Assembly: GCA_934700335.1 (NCBI GenBank)
Contig: CAKUXM010000012.1
Location: forward strand, 1-44,057
DNA length: 44,057 bases
Direction: 5' to 3'
From: an uncultured Candidatus Melainabacteria bacterium
GTDB taxonomy: Bacteria > Cyanobacteriota > Vampirovibrionia > Gastranaerophilales > Gastranaerophilaceae
Shown: positions 1-8,110 of the stretch, in pieces
Numbering within the stretch: position 1 is the stretch's first letter
Layout of the letters: the number at the start of each line of letters is the position of its first letter
Made by a program: the position numbers and the translations under genes
Notes under the pieces: generated by a model
Database searches by the model: none
Seen by the model: only the letters and a program-made list of their open reading frames with translations
Told to the model about the DNA's origin: nothing

Positions 1-64
1 GATTAAAATTAATATTTGGTAGGTAGGTTAAATAAATTTCAATTTACTTTGTTTTATCAACAAT
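1..64 (-). ncRNA. Predicted sigma-28-dependent small RNA, copy 1 (cut by window edge)
   Basis: This is the transcribed part of repeat copy 1, downstream on the minus strand of the promoter at 69-96. It has the same sequence as the copy 2 RNA, including the minus-strand CCTACCTACC stretch. Its terminator would lie just outside the window if the tandem pattern continues. Expression and RNA ends are inferred. Confidence 0.45.
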
Positions 65-68
65 ATAT

Positions 69-96
69 ATATCGGCACAGTTGATTTCAAACTTTA
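69..96 (-). promoter_or_regulatory. Sigma-28 (FliA/SigD-type) promoter, repeat copy 1
   Basis: Read on the minus strand the site is TAAAGTTT, 12 bp, GCCGATAT. The known consensus for flagellar sigma-28 factors is TAAAGTTT-N11-GCCGATAA, so both elements match almost fully, with a spacer one base longer. The same spacer length occurs at the other two such promoters here, which supports a real lineage-specific spacing. It fires leftward, away from leuC. Confidence 0.75.
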
Positions 97-142
97 GGAT
101 TTTGAGTTCTATTGTTACATATGTTTACAATTAAAATGAGTC

Positions 143-172
143 AAAAAAAAGTCATTCTTTTTAGAGAATGAC
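143..172 (-). terminator. Intrinsic terminator of the small RNA
   Basis: Minus strand: GTCATTCT pairs with AGAATGAC around a six-base loop (8-bp stem) and is followed immediately by eight T. The T-run exists only on the minus-strand side (positions 143-150), so the direction is leftward. It sits about 65 bp downstream of the copy 2 start site. Confidence 0.8.
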
Positions 173-235
173 GATTAAAATTAATATTTGGTAGGTAGGT
201 TAAATAAATTTCAATTTACTTTGTTTTATCAACAA
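143..235 (-). ncRNA. Predicted sigma-28-dependent small RNA, copy 2
   Basis: A sigma-28-type promoter at 241-268 predicts a leftward start near 233-236, and a strong intrinsic terminator ends the unit at 143-172, giving an RNA of about 90 nt. No start codon with a ribosome site exists in it. Its notable feature is AACCTACCTACC (minus strand, complement of 190-201), predicted unpaired and lying just upstream of the terminator hairpin, which is the usual position of a seed in bacterial small RNAs. Existence is inferred from promoter plus terminator; it matches no RNA family I recognise. Confidence 0.6.
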
Positions 236-292
236 TATATATATCGGCATAGTCGATTTCAAACTTTAGGATTTTAAGTTCTATTGTTACAA
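173..292. repeat. Direct repeat, copy 2
   Basis: Second copy of the block at 1-120, starting directly after the small-RNA terminator hairpin. It includes both sigma-28 promoter elements unchanged; the substitutions fall in the promoter spacer, in flanking bases, and not in the transcribed core. This pattern suggests selection on promoter and RNA rather than decay. Confidence 0.9.
241..268 (-). promoter_or_regulatory. Sigma-28 (FliA/SigD-type) promoter, repeat copy 2
   Basis: Minus strand: TAAAGTTT, 12-bp spacer, GCCGATAT, identical in both boxes to copy 1. The spacer differs at two positions. It points leftward into the small RNA that ends at the 143-172 terminator, and lies back to back with the leuC start region. 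Confidence 0.78.
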
Positions 293-308
293 TCGTTTAC
301 ATTTTACA

Positions 309-317
309 TGTTAAAAT
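309..317 (+). promoter_or_regulatory. Possible extended -10 promoter of leuC
   Basis: TGTTAAAAT fits an extended -10 element (TGnTAnAAT type). No good -35 box sits at 16-18 bp. It would give a leader of about 20 nt before leuC, leaving no room for an attenuator or T-box, so leucine control, if any, must act elsewhere. Confidence 0.35.
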
Positions 318-345
318 AGAGTAAAGAATACTTATGGAGAGAATT

Positions 346-1617
346 ATGGTTAAACAACCAATGACTATAACTGAAAAGATTTTTGCAAAACATGCAGGAT
401 TAGAAAGTGTAAAAGCAGGAGATTTGATTACTGCTAAAGTTGATATCACGCTTGCTAACGATATTACGGGTCCTGTTGCTATTAAAGAATTTAAAAAGAT
501 TGGTGCTGAAAAGGTTTTTGACAAAACAAGAACTGTTTTTGTTCCTGACCATTTTGTACCAAACAAAGATATTAAATCAGCTGAACAAGCTAAATATATG
601 AGAGAGTTTGTAAAAGAACAAGGTATTACAAATTATTTTGAAGTGGGCAGAATGGGTATCGAGCATGCACTATTACCTGATATGGGTATTGTATGTTCTG
701 GAGATTTAATTTTGGGAGCTGATTCTCATACATGTACTTATGGTGCAATTGGTGCATTTTCTACAGGTGTTGGCTCTACTGATTTAGCTTGCGCTATGGC
801 ATCAGGTGAAACTTGGCTAAAAGTTCCACCAACAATTAAAGTAGAATTTAATGGCAAATTAAATAAATGGGTTAGCGCAAAAGATTTGATTTTATATTTA
901 ATCGGTAAAATCGGTGTAGATGGTGCTTTATATAAAACTTTAGAAATCGCTGGTTCTGCAATTACTGAATTACCTATGGACGGTAGATTTACTATCTGCA
1001 ACATGGCTATAGAGGCTGGTGCTAAAAATGGTATTATCATTCCGGACGATATTACTAAGGAATACGTAAAAGATAGATGCAAACGTGAATGTGTATTTTA
1101 CACAAGCGATGAAAATGCAGAATACGAACAAGTTATTAAAATTGATGTGAGCGAAATAGAACCACAAGTTGCATTTCCTCACTTACCTGAAAATACAAAA
1201 CCAATCAGCCAAGTTGGAGATATAAAAATTCAACAAGCTGTAATTGGTAGTTGTACAAATGGTAGATTATCTGATTTAAAAGTTGCAGCTGAAATTTTGA
1301 AAGGTAGAAAAGTCCATCAAGATGTTAGACTTATTGTTATTCCCGGAACTCAAGATATCTATCTGAAAGCTGTAGAAAATGGATATGTTCAAGATATAAT
1401 TAAAGCTGGTGGGGCTGTTTCAACACCAACATGCGGACCTTGTTTAGGTGGACATATGGGTATTTTGGCAAAAGGCGAACGAGCTATTTCTACTACAAAT
1501 AGAAACTTTGTAGGCAGAATGGGTCATACAGAGAGTGAAATCTACTTAGCAAGTCCTGCTATTGCTGCTGCAAGCGCAATATTGGGTAAAATTGGTAGTC
1601 CAGAGGAGTTAAATTAA
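346..1617 (+). CDS. leuC: 3-isopropylmalate dehydratase large subunit
   Basis: LeuC with LeuD isomerises 2-isopropylmalate to 3-isopropylmalate in leucine synthesis, using a 4Fe-4S cluster. The three cluster cysteines are visible: C303 in GSCTNGR, and C363 and C366 in CGPCLGG. At 423 residues it is the shorter LeuC form common in archaea, thermophiles and many anaerobes, which works with a separate small LeuD of about 160 residues, as found here at 4247-4735. The start is placed at the second in-frame ATG because GGAGAG lies 5 bp upstream of it; the ATG at 334 has no ribosome site. It is the first gene of leuC-leuB-leuA. A homologous homoaconitase-type role is possible from family alone, but the leucine gene neighbours argue for LeuC. 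Confidence 0.95.
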   Translation: MVKQPMTITEKIFAKHAGLESVKAGDLITAKVDITLANDITGPVAIKEFKKIGAEKVFDKTRTVFVPDHFVPNKDIKSAEQAKYMREFVKEQGITNYFEVGRMGIEHALLPDMGIVCSGDLILGADSHTCTYGAIGAFSTGVGSTDLACAMASGETWLKVPPTIKVEFNGKLNKWVSAKDLILYLIGKIGVDGALYKTLEIAGSAITELPMDGRFTICNMAIEAGAKNGIIIPDDITKEYVKDRCKRECVFYTSDENAEYEQVIKIDVSEIEPQVAFPHLPENTKPISQVGDIKIQQAVIGSCTNGRLSDLKVAAEILKGRKVHQDVRLIVIPGTQDIYLKAVENGYVQDIIKAGGAVSTPTCGPCLGGHMGILAKGERAISTTNRNFVGRMGHTESEIYLASPAIAAASAILGKIGSPEELN

Positions 1618-1619
1618 TA

Positions 1620-2681
1620 ATGAAAAAAATATGTGTACTAAAAGGTGATGGTATTGGACCAGAAATTGTTAATGAAGCTGTAAAAGTATTAAAAGCAGTA
1701 GGTGATTTTGAATTTACAGAAGAGCTTATTGGTGGTTGCGCTGTTGAAAAATTTGGTAAACCTTTACCAGACGAGACTTTAGAAACTGCAAAAAATTCAG
1801 ATGCTGTTTTATTAGGTGCCGTTGGTGATTGGAAATATGATAAACTTCCTCCTGAAATAAGACCAGAAAAAGCTCTTTTGGGTATAAGAAAAGCGTTAGG
1901 TTTGTTTGCGAACTTGAGACCTGTAAAAGTTATCAATGAATTAGCATCAAGTTCCCCTCTTAAGGCTGATATTGCTCGTGGAACTGATATTATGATAGTT
2001 CGTGAATTAACAGGTGGTATTTATTTTGGTGAACCTCGTGGAACTGAGGATAGAAACGGTGAAGAAACTGCTTATAACACTATGGTATATTCTGTTTCTG
2101 AAATTAAAAGAATTGCTAAAGTTGCTTTTGAATCAGCTATGAAACGTAATAAAAAAGTTTGTTCTGTAGATAAAGCAAACGTTTTAGACGTTTCAAGACT
2201 TTGGAGAAGAGTCATGAACGAGGTTTCTGCTGATTATCCAGAAGTTGAGTTAACTCACATGTACGTGGATAATGCAGCAATGCAATTAGTTGTTAACCCT
2301 AAACAATTTGATGTTTTGGTAACAAGTAATTTATTTGGAGATATCTTATCAGACGAAGGTTCTGTAATCTCTGGTTCTCTAGGTTTACTACCAAGTGCAA
2401 GCCTTTCTGCTGGGGGAACTGGAATGTTTGAACCTTGTCATGGCTCTGCACCTGATATGGCAGGTTTAAATAAAGCAAATCCTCTTGCAACAATTCTTTC
2501 TGCATCAATGTTATTGAGATATGGTTTGAATATGAGCGAAGAGGCTGATAAAATCGAAAACGCTGTAAATCAAGTAATAAAAGACGGTTATAGAACAGAA
2601 GATATTTACAACAGTTCTGCTAACGACAAACTTGTAGGAACTTCTGAAATGGGTGATTTAGTTGTTGAAAGGATTAAATAA
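1620..2681 (+). CDS. leuB: 3-isopropylmalate dehydrogenase
   Basis: LeuB oxidises and decarboxylates 3-isopropylmalate to 2-ketoisocaproate with NAD+. The protein opens with KGDGIGPEI, the family N-terminal motif, and carries the RELTGGIYFGEPRG substrate loop, the metal-binding aspartates in SNLFGDILSDE and the NAD-binding segment EPCHGSAPDMAG. Its 353 residues are normal for the family. It starts 2 bp after the leuC stop, with GAGGAG inside the end of leuC serving as ribosome site, so the genes are translationally coupled. Nothing is odd in length or motifs. Confidence 0.96.
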   Translation: MKKICVLKGDGIGPEIVNEAVKVLKAVGDFEFTEELIGGCAVEKFGKPLPDETLETAKNSDAVLLGAVGDWKYDKLPPEIRPEKALLGIRKALGLFANLRPVKVINELASSSPLKADIARGTDIMIVRELTGGIYFGEPRGTEDRNGEETAYNTMVYSVSEIKRIAKVAFESAMKRNKKVCSVDKANVLDVSRLWRRVMNEVSADYPEVELTHMYVDNAAMQLVVNPKQFDVLVTSNLFGDILSDEGSVISGSLGLLPSASLSAGGTGMFEPCHGSAPDMAGLNKANPLATILSASMLLRYGLNMSEEADKIENAVNQVIKDGYRTEDIYNSSANDKLVGTSEMGDLVVERIK

Positions 2682-4195
2682 TGACTCAAAATAAGCCATT
2701 TTTCTATGATATTACTTTAAGAGACGGTAATCAAGCTTTAAGAAAACCTTGGAATTTACAAGAAAAAGAAATTATCTTTAAAAAACTTTTAGAACTTGGA
2801 GTTCAAGGTATTGAAGTTGGTTTTCCAAACGCAAGTGAAATGGATTTTGAAGCAGTTGAACATTTGTCTAAAATTGCTCCAGATAATGTTGTAATTTCTG
2901 CATTGGCAAGATGTGTTGAAGCAGATATTAGAAAAGCAGCAGAAGCTATTAAATTTGCTCCAAAACCTCGTATTCATACTTTTATGGCAATGAATCCATT
3001 AGGTATTGAATATGTTATCAAAAAGCCTTTATCTGAAATTAAAGAGATTTGTATTAATGCTGTAAAATTGGCTAAATCATTGTTGCCAGAAAATGGTGAT
3101 GTTGAATTTTCTGTAGAACATTTTGGCGATTGCACTGAAAACCTTGATGATGTTATTAAAGCTTTAAAAGAAATTGTTGATGCTGGTGCAACTACAATTA
3201 ACCTTCCAAATACTGTAGAACGTTTTAGACCTCATATTTTTATTGAAATGGTTGAGAAAGTGAAGAAAGCTTTACCGGAAAATATAACAATTTCCGTTCA
3301 TTGTCATAACGATTTAGGCATGGCAACTGCAACAACAGTTGAAAGCTATTTTGCAGGTGCTACTCAACTTGAATGTAGTTTGAATGGCTTAGGTGAACGT
3401 TCTGGTAATACAAATATGTACGAAGTCGCTGTTACGTTGTATAATTCCGGAATAGATATTCCTCTAAGTATGGATAAAATCTATGAAACAGCTCTTTTAA
3501 CCTCTGAAATGGCAAATGTTCCAATTTGGGAAAAAGCTCCTCTTGTTGGTTATGATGCTCTTGCACACAGAAGTGGCATTCATCAAGACGGCGTTGCAAA
3601 AACTAAACATCTTAAAAAAGGTGCATACAGAGCGTTTAATCCTGAATTAATCGGACGAGGAAATGATGAATTGCTTGAGTTTACTAGTCAATCAGGTAAA
3701 ACTGCTCTTTATGAAATTTTGAATAGTACTCCTTACAAGATTTCTATGCAAGAAGCTATTTATCTTTCAACCTTTGCAAAACACAAAGCTGAAGAAGTGG
3801 GAAACTTATCTCCTTTACAACTTATAGATTTATACTTAGATGAAATTTGTGATATCAAAGGTGAATTTGAACTAATAGATTTTAGAAAAATTGATGCAAA
3901 TAAATTTAACTTGAGTTTTAATTACAAAAAAGAAGAGTACGACTTAATTGCAAAAGGTAATGGTCCAATAGAAGCTTGTATAAACGCTTTGAAAAAAGCA
4001 GGTTTTGATATTAAATTAATCAACTATGAACAAAAAGCAATTGAAGCATTAAAAGGTGAAGAAGCAGAAGCTATGAGTATTATGCAGTTTGACAATAATG
4101 GTAAAGGTACCATTATCGCAAGAGCAATTAATAAATCTACCGCAGAAGCAAACGTTAAAGCTATTTTTAATGGTTTGAATTTAATGTCTAAATAA
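2681..4195 (+). CDS. leuA: 2-isopropylmalate synthase
   Basis: LeuA condenses acetyl-CoA with 2-ketoisovalerate, the committed step of leucine synthesis. The N-terminal TIM barrel begins with DITLRDGNQAL (R14, D15) and includes the metal-binding HCHND (H207, H209). The HRSGIHQDGVAK segment (around residues 297-308) and a C-terminal region of about 130 residues fit the family linker and leucine-binding allosteric domain. The DGNQAL wording, in place of the commoner DGEQ, is seen in some LeuA subfamilies, so citramalate or homocitrate synthase is less likely but not fully excluded. The ATG overlaps the leuB stop by one base (TAATG). It is the last gene of the operon, followed by a strong terminator. 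Confidence 0.88.
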   Translation: MTQNKPFFYDITLRDGNQALRKPWNLQEKEIIFKKLLELGVQGIEVGFPNASEMDFEAVEHLSKIAPDNVVISALARCVEADIRKAAEAIKFAPKPRIHTFMAMNPLGIEYVIKKPLSEIKEICINAVKLAKSLLPENGDVEFSVEHFGDCTENLDDVIKALKEIVDAGATTINLPNTVERFRPHIFIEMVEKVKKALPENITISVHCHNDLGMATATTVESYFAGATQLECSLNGLGERSGNTNMYEVAVTLYNSGIDIPLSMDKIYETALLTSEMANVPIWEKAPLVGYDALAHRSGIHQDGVAKTKHLKKGAYRAFNPELIGRGNDELLEFTSQSGKTALYEILNSTPYKISMQEAIYLSTFAKHKAEEVGNLSPLQLIDLYLDEICDIKGEFELIDFRKIDANKFNLSFNYKKEEYDLIAKGNGPIEACINALKKAGFDIKLINYEQKAIEALKGEEAEAMSIMQFDNNGKGTIIARAINKSTAEANVKAIFNGLNLMSK

Positions 4196-4204
4196 TTTTC
4201 TAAT

Positions 4205-4242
4205 AAAAAAGAGGGCGACCCTTCGGGTCGCCCTCTTTTTTG
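4205..4242. terminator. Bidirectional terminator between leuA and leuD
   Basis: An 11-bp GC-rich stem (4211-4221 with 4225-4235) around a tiny TTC loop, flanked by A-run and T-run, works on both strands. It separates the convergent leuCBA and leuD operons. Confidence 0.92.
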
Positions 4243-4246
4243 TTCA

Positions 4247-4735
4247 TTATTTTATACCTAATTTTGATTTTGTATAATTAATCAATCCTCCACATTTAAT
4301 CAACTCTTTAATTGAACCAGTGTAGGCGGTTGTTTTATATTCTTTACCTGTAGTCAAATTTTTGATAATTCCGTTTTGAACATCAACATTAAGTTCATCA
4401 TTTGGAGATATTTCATCTTGAATTTCGCTGTTTTCAAGAATTACCAATCCTATATTAATAGAGTTTCTAAAGAAAATTCTAGCAAATGATTTTGCAATAA
4501 CCGCTTTAATGCCCGAAGCTTTAATTGCAATAGGAGCATGTTCTCTTGATGAACCACAACCAAAGTTTTCGCCAGCAACAATTACGTCGCCTGTTTGAAC
4601 GTTTTTAGCGAAGTCTTTATCAATATCTTCCATACAATGAGAAGCTAATTCTTTTTCGTCAGTTGTATTCAAATATCTTGCAGGTATAATTACGTCTGTA
4701 TCAACATTATCTTTATAAATCCAAGTTTTAGCCAT
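4247..4735 (-). CDS. leuD: 3-isopropylmalate dehydratase small subunit
   Basis: LeuD is the swivel subunit that completes the LeuCD isomerase. Family motifs are DNVDTDVIIPARYL near the N-terminus and GENFGCGSSREHAP, the substrate-binding loop. At 162 residues it is the short LeuD type, matching the short LeuC upstream. The start is the ATG giving MAKTW, with GAGGA about 9 bp upstream; a longer frame to 4786 would begin with residues not typical of the family. The ATG lies 8 bp inside the end of the preceding GGDEF-EAL gene (ATGGCTAA), so it is translationally coupled to that gene, while its partner leuC lies convergent on the other strand. Confidence 0.94.
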   Translation of the reverse strand: MAKTWIYKDNVDTDVIIPARYLNTTDEKELASHCMEDIDKDFAKNVQTGDVIVAGENFGCGSSREHAPIAIKASGIKAVIAKSFARIFFRNSINIGLVILENSEIQDEISPNDELNVDVQNGIIKNLTTGKEYKTTAYTGSIKELIKCGGLINYTKSKLGIK

Positions 4736-7040
4736 TACATAAATCCTCATCACTTCCAATTGTGCGCTTAAATACAAAAGCTTCAAAATCTACTACACAC
4801 ATTGGTCTTGAGTGAACAAAACCTTGTATATAATCAAATTCAGCTTTTTTGATAAATTCTAATTCGTTATCAGTTTCAATGCCTACTGCAATTGCTTTAG
4901 CATAAACTGAATTTAGTAATGATTTTAACGATATTAAAATATTTCTACCTTTGTCGGTTTGGATAGAATTTTTTATAAATTTCATATTAAATTTTACGTT
5001 ATCAAATGTGATTATATTGAAGATATTTGCAGAAGTGTATGTTCGACCAAAATTGTCTAGATTTAGACCGAAGCCAAAAGATTTCAAATCTGCTAATGTT
5101 GATGCGATGTATTTATAATTTTCAAAAGCAACAGCTTCACTTATTTCAAAGTTTATAAATTTAGCAGGAACTTTATACATATCAACCATTGATTTCATCA
5201 TATCTGCAAATCTAGGGTTTGATAAATCAAGGTTAGAAATGTTTATAGCGATTGGAAGTGGTTCAATTCCATGGGCTATCCATTTGCTGAGAATTTTGCA
5301 AACTTTTTCGATAACATATTGATCAAGATATGTTATAAATGCGTTTTTCTCAAAAATTGGTAAGAACTTGTCCGGAGTTTCAAGACCATTTTGCGGGTGA
5401 TTCCAACGAACAAGCGCTTCTGCCCCAACTACGTCTTTTGTAAAAGCATCAACTTGTGGTTGTAAATAGATAACAAATTGGTTTTGATTTAGCGCAAAAT
5501 ACATTTCGTTTTCTATGTCTCTTGCTTTTTGAACCTGTTCAATCAAGTCTTTTGTAAAGAATGCGTAATTTGTATCAGACTCTGTATCTAATTTTTTCTT
5601 AGCCATTAACGCTCTATCTAGCATTTCATCAACTTCCATTGTGAAATCATCAATTTTGTAGATACCAAATCTTGGTATTAATTTCAAGTTAAGCTTGTAT
5701 TCTCCAATAGCCCTTGTAATATTGTTTATAAAGTTGATAATTTTTTCTTCTCTATTGTATTTATATAAAACTGCAAAATAATCTGACATGACTCTAGCGC
5801 ATATACCGTTTTTTTCTAAAAACCATCTAATCGTTTCAGAGATGTCTTTTAATACTTCATTTCCTTTTGAAGTGTCATACATTTGATTAACTGCCTTAAA
5901 ATTATCAATATCCATCAAAATTAGAGCATAACTATCTCCTTCTTTTGCTGTTAATAATTCCTTTGATGTTTCTAAGAAGAATTTGGAACGATTAAATCCG
6001 TCTGTAACATCATCGTGCATTGCCCATTTTATTACAGTCTTATCAGTTTTCTTTGATAATTGTTTATAGCATTTGATTAGCAGGTATATAAGCATAACTA
6101 AACAGATTATACCTAACATACAATATAGTGCTATTTTTATAAATATAGAAACATTTTCCATGTTCGCTAGTTTTCTAAATATGTTAGTTATAGAGGGTTG
6201 ATTTTTGTTGTTAAAGCCTGTAGAAATAATTACAAGTTTATTGTTATCGTATTCTAAATTTTTAACTGCTATTAAAGTTTTGTTGTTATCTACCCATGCA
6301 AGGTTTACTTTGTTATTTGTATCTAAAAAGTTTGATTGTTGTAGTTTTTGATAAGGTAATTCAAAAATAGAGTTATTTACAAAATTATTAACTTCTGTTT
6401 TTTTATCAATAATTATACCGCTTTCATCAATGATAAATATATCAGTTTTATATTTTGATTTGAAATAGTTTTTAATCTTATCAAAAGGCTTTAAAGTTTT
6501 TTCACCTAAGAATATTCCGACAACTTTCTTTTCAATTATAGAATAAGCAGGAACCGCCATTGATGTTAGATTAGTATTTGTATCATAATTAACACATGTT
6601 TTATTACTTAGAGCTTTTGTGAAACAAGCATTATCACTAAAATCTGAACTAGACATTATTTTTGTTGTGTAGTCATAGGTATATCCAGTTCCATTTGTGT
6701 CTAAATAAACAATTCTATCAAAAGATTTATCTTTTTGTGTGTTTTCAAATAGTGTGTTAATATTTTCAAGCGAACCTAAATCCGGATTATCTACAATAAG
6801 ATTAGCAAGAATATTTAAAATATTAATACTTCCATGAGTTTCGTTATTAATTTCAGTAGCTAAATCACTTGCAGATTTAGAAACATAATTTTCAATATCT
6901 TTTTTGTCTTGGTTAGCGCTAAAAACTATATATGCGCCAAAAATAAGAGCACATAAGAAAATACCAGAGAAAAATAATAAAAGAAATTTATTCTTTTTCT
7001 TCTTTTGTTCTATTAATGATAGTGCAACGCTCATTGACAT
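4728..7040 (-). CDS. Membrane sensor with degenerate GGDEF and EAL domains
   Basis: Architecture: membrane segment (about 20-41), a large extracytoplasmic region (42-295) resembling a Cache-type sensor, second membrane segment (300-323), GGDEF domain (337-500) and EAL domain (510-755). The GGDEF signature is replaced by MSDYF (418-422), so cyclase activity is unlikely, although MDIDNF (376-381) remains. In the EAL domain the EAL triplet (541-543), N600, E632, K683 and Q739 are kept. However DDFG reads DNFG (D662, N663), and the usual AEGVE reads AVGIE (718-722), losing what is known in the family as the general-base glutamate. The protein is probably a c-di-GMP-responsive or structural regulator, not an enzyme; this is inference. 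It starts 5 bp after the DAHP synthase stop and overlaps leuD by 8 bp. Confidence 0.87.
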   Translation of the reverse strand: MSMSVALSLIEQKKKKNKFLLLFFSGIFLCALIFGAYIVFSANQDKKDIENYVSKSASDLATEINNETHGSINILNILANLIVDNPDLGSLENINTLFENTQKDKSFDRIVYLDTNGTGYTYDYTTKIMSSSDFSDNACFTKALSNKTCVNYDTNTNLTSMAVPAYSIIEKKVVGIFLGEKTLKPFDKIKNYFKSKYKTDIFIIDESGIIIDKKTEVNNFVNNSIFELPYQKLQQSNFLDTNNKVNLAWVDNNKTLIAVKNLEYDNNKLVIISTGFNNKNQPSITNIFRKLANMENVSIFIKIALYCMLGIICLVMLIYLLIKCYKQLSKKTDKTVIKWAMHDDVTDGFNRSKFFLETSKELLTAKEGDSYALILMDIDNFKAVNQMYDTSKGNEVLKDISETIRWFLEKNGICARVMSDYFAVLYKYNREEKIINFINNITRAIGEYKLNLKLIPRFGIYKIDDFTMEVDEMLDRALMAKKKLDTESDTNYAFFTKDLIEQVQKARDIENEMYFALNQNQFVIYLQPQVDAFTKDVVGAEALVRWNHPQNGLETPDKFLPIFEKNAFITYLDQYVIEKVCKILSKWIAHGIEPLPIAINISNLDLSNPRFADMMKSMVDMYKVPAKFINFEISEAVAFENYKYIASTLADLKSFGFGLNLDNFGRTYTSANIFNIITFDNVKFNMKFIKNSIQTDKGRNILISLKSLLNSVYAKAIAVGIETDNELEFIKKAEFDYIQGFVHSRPMCVVDFEAFVFKRTIGSDEDLCNG

Positions 7041-7045
7041 GATAA

Positions 7046-8110
7046 TTAAGCCTTATGGTTAGCTTCCATTTCTGCTTTTAAGATTTTGTTATCATAATCA
7101 ATTCTGCCAATTAATTTATTTACTCTTTTAATAACATCTTTGAATTGGTCAATAGACAAGCTTTGAGCACCATCAGAAGATGCATTTTCAGGGTCGTGAT
7201 GAACTTCCATCATTATACCATGAGCACCAGCGATTAATGCCGCTTTTGTCATTGGTTCAATTAAATATCTTCTACCCGTAGCATGAGATGGATCTACGAT
7301 AATTGGCAAGTGAGAGTATTTTCTAATGACTGGGACTGCAGATAAATCTAATGTATTTCTTGTAAAAGTATCATCAAATGTTCTGATACCACGTTCACAT
7401 AAGATAACTCTTTCGTTACCATTGCACATAATGTGTTCTGCTGCCAATAAAAATTCTCTGATTGAGCTTGCTAAACCTCTTTTTAAAAGAACAGGTTTGT
7501 TACATTTACCTACAGCTTTTAAAAGTTTGAAGTTTTGCATGTTTCTCGCACCGATTTGGATTAAATCTGCATAGTTTGCAATCATATCTACATCTGAGCT
7601 ATCCATAACTTCTGTTACAACTAGTAAACCAGTTTTTTCTCTAGCTCTTGCTAGATAAATTAAGGCCTTTTCTTCTAACCCTTGAAAATCGTATGGGCTT
7701 GTTCTAGGTTTAAAAGCTCCACCTCTTAAGAATTGGCAACCATATTCTTTAGCTGTTTGAGCAACTCTTAATAAGCCGTCAAAATCTTGTTCAACAGAAC
7801 AAGGTCCAACCATCATAACAGGTCTTTCATAACCTCCAATTTTAACACCATTATCAAATTCAATAACAGTATCATTTGGGTGGCTTTCTCTTGAAGCTAA
7901 TTTATATGGTTCTTGAATAAGTTTAACTTTTCTAACACCTTCTAAGCTACCAATAGCATGAGGATCAACAAGACGTTTGTTACCAATTGCAGCGATAACT
8001 GTCATCACATCACCTTTATTTAAAACTATTCTAAAACCTTTTTTCTCAAGGCTTTTTACAACTCTATCAATATTTTCTTGGGCTGTACCCGGTTCCATAA
8101 TTATAATCAT
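7046..8110 (-). CDS. aroF: 3-deoxy-7-phosphoheptulonate (DAHP) synthase, type I-beta
   Basis: It condenses phosphoenolpyruvate with erythrose 4-phosphate, the first step of the shikimate pathway. The N-terminal 70 residues form the ferredoxin-like regulatory domain seen in Thermotoga-type enzymes, and the catalytic barrel follows, with GPCSVE (C104 is the conserved metal ligand), FLRGGAFKPRTSPY, QIGARNMQNF, LLKRG and VDPSHATGRR. The start has AAGGAT 8 bp upstream; an alternative ATG lies four codons in. It heads the operon aroF / GGDEF-EAL / leuD. The N-terminal domain implies feedback control by an aromatic amino acid, known for relatives and not shown here. Confidence 0.94.
   Translation of the reverse strand: MIIIMEPGTAQENIDRVVKSLEKKGFRIVLNKGDVMTVIAAIGNKRLVDPHAIGSLEGVRKVKLIQEPYKLASRESHPNDTVIEFDNGVKIGGYERPVMMVGPCSVEQDFDGLLRVAQTAKEYGCQFLRGGAFKPRTSPYDFQGLEEKALIYLARAREKTGLLVVTEVMDSSDVDMIANYADLIQIGARNMQNFKLLKAVGKCNKPVLLKRGLASSIREFLLAAEHIMCNGNERVILCERGIRTFDDTFTRNTLDLSAVPVIRKYSHLPIIVDPSHATGRRYLIEPMTKAALIAGAHGIMMEVHHDPENASSDGAQSLSIDQFKDVIKRVNKLIGRIDYDNKILKAEMEANHKA

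Larger units (their letters stand above)
1..120. repeat. Direct repeat, copy 1
   Basis: This block is repeated with an offset of 172 bp; by eye only three substitutions occur (positions 78, 82 and 104) before the copies diverge near 120. The window begins exactly at the first base shared by both copies, so the left end may be an assembly break inside a longer tandem array. Each copy contains a leftward sigma-28-type promoter and a conserved GGTAGGTAGGTT stretch, so the repeat looks like a duplicated small transcription unit, not a transposon end. No open reading frame with a ribosome site is seen in it. Confidence 0.9.

Noticed and set aside
1..292. Repeats as insertion-sequence ends or an attachment site
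   Set aside because: No transposase or integrase nearby, no terminal inverted repeats; promoter and terminator explain the conserved parts.
290..345. T-box or leucine leader-peptide attenuator before leuC
   Set aside because: The space between the probable -10 box and the ATG is only about 28 bp, with no hairpins or leucine codon run.
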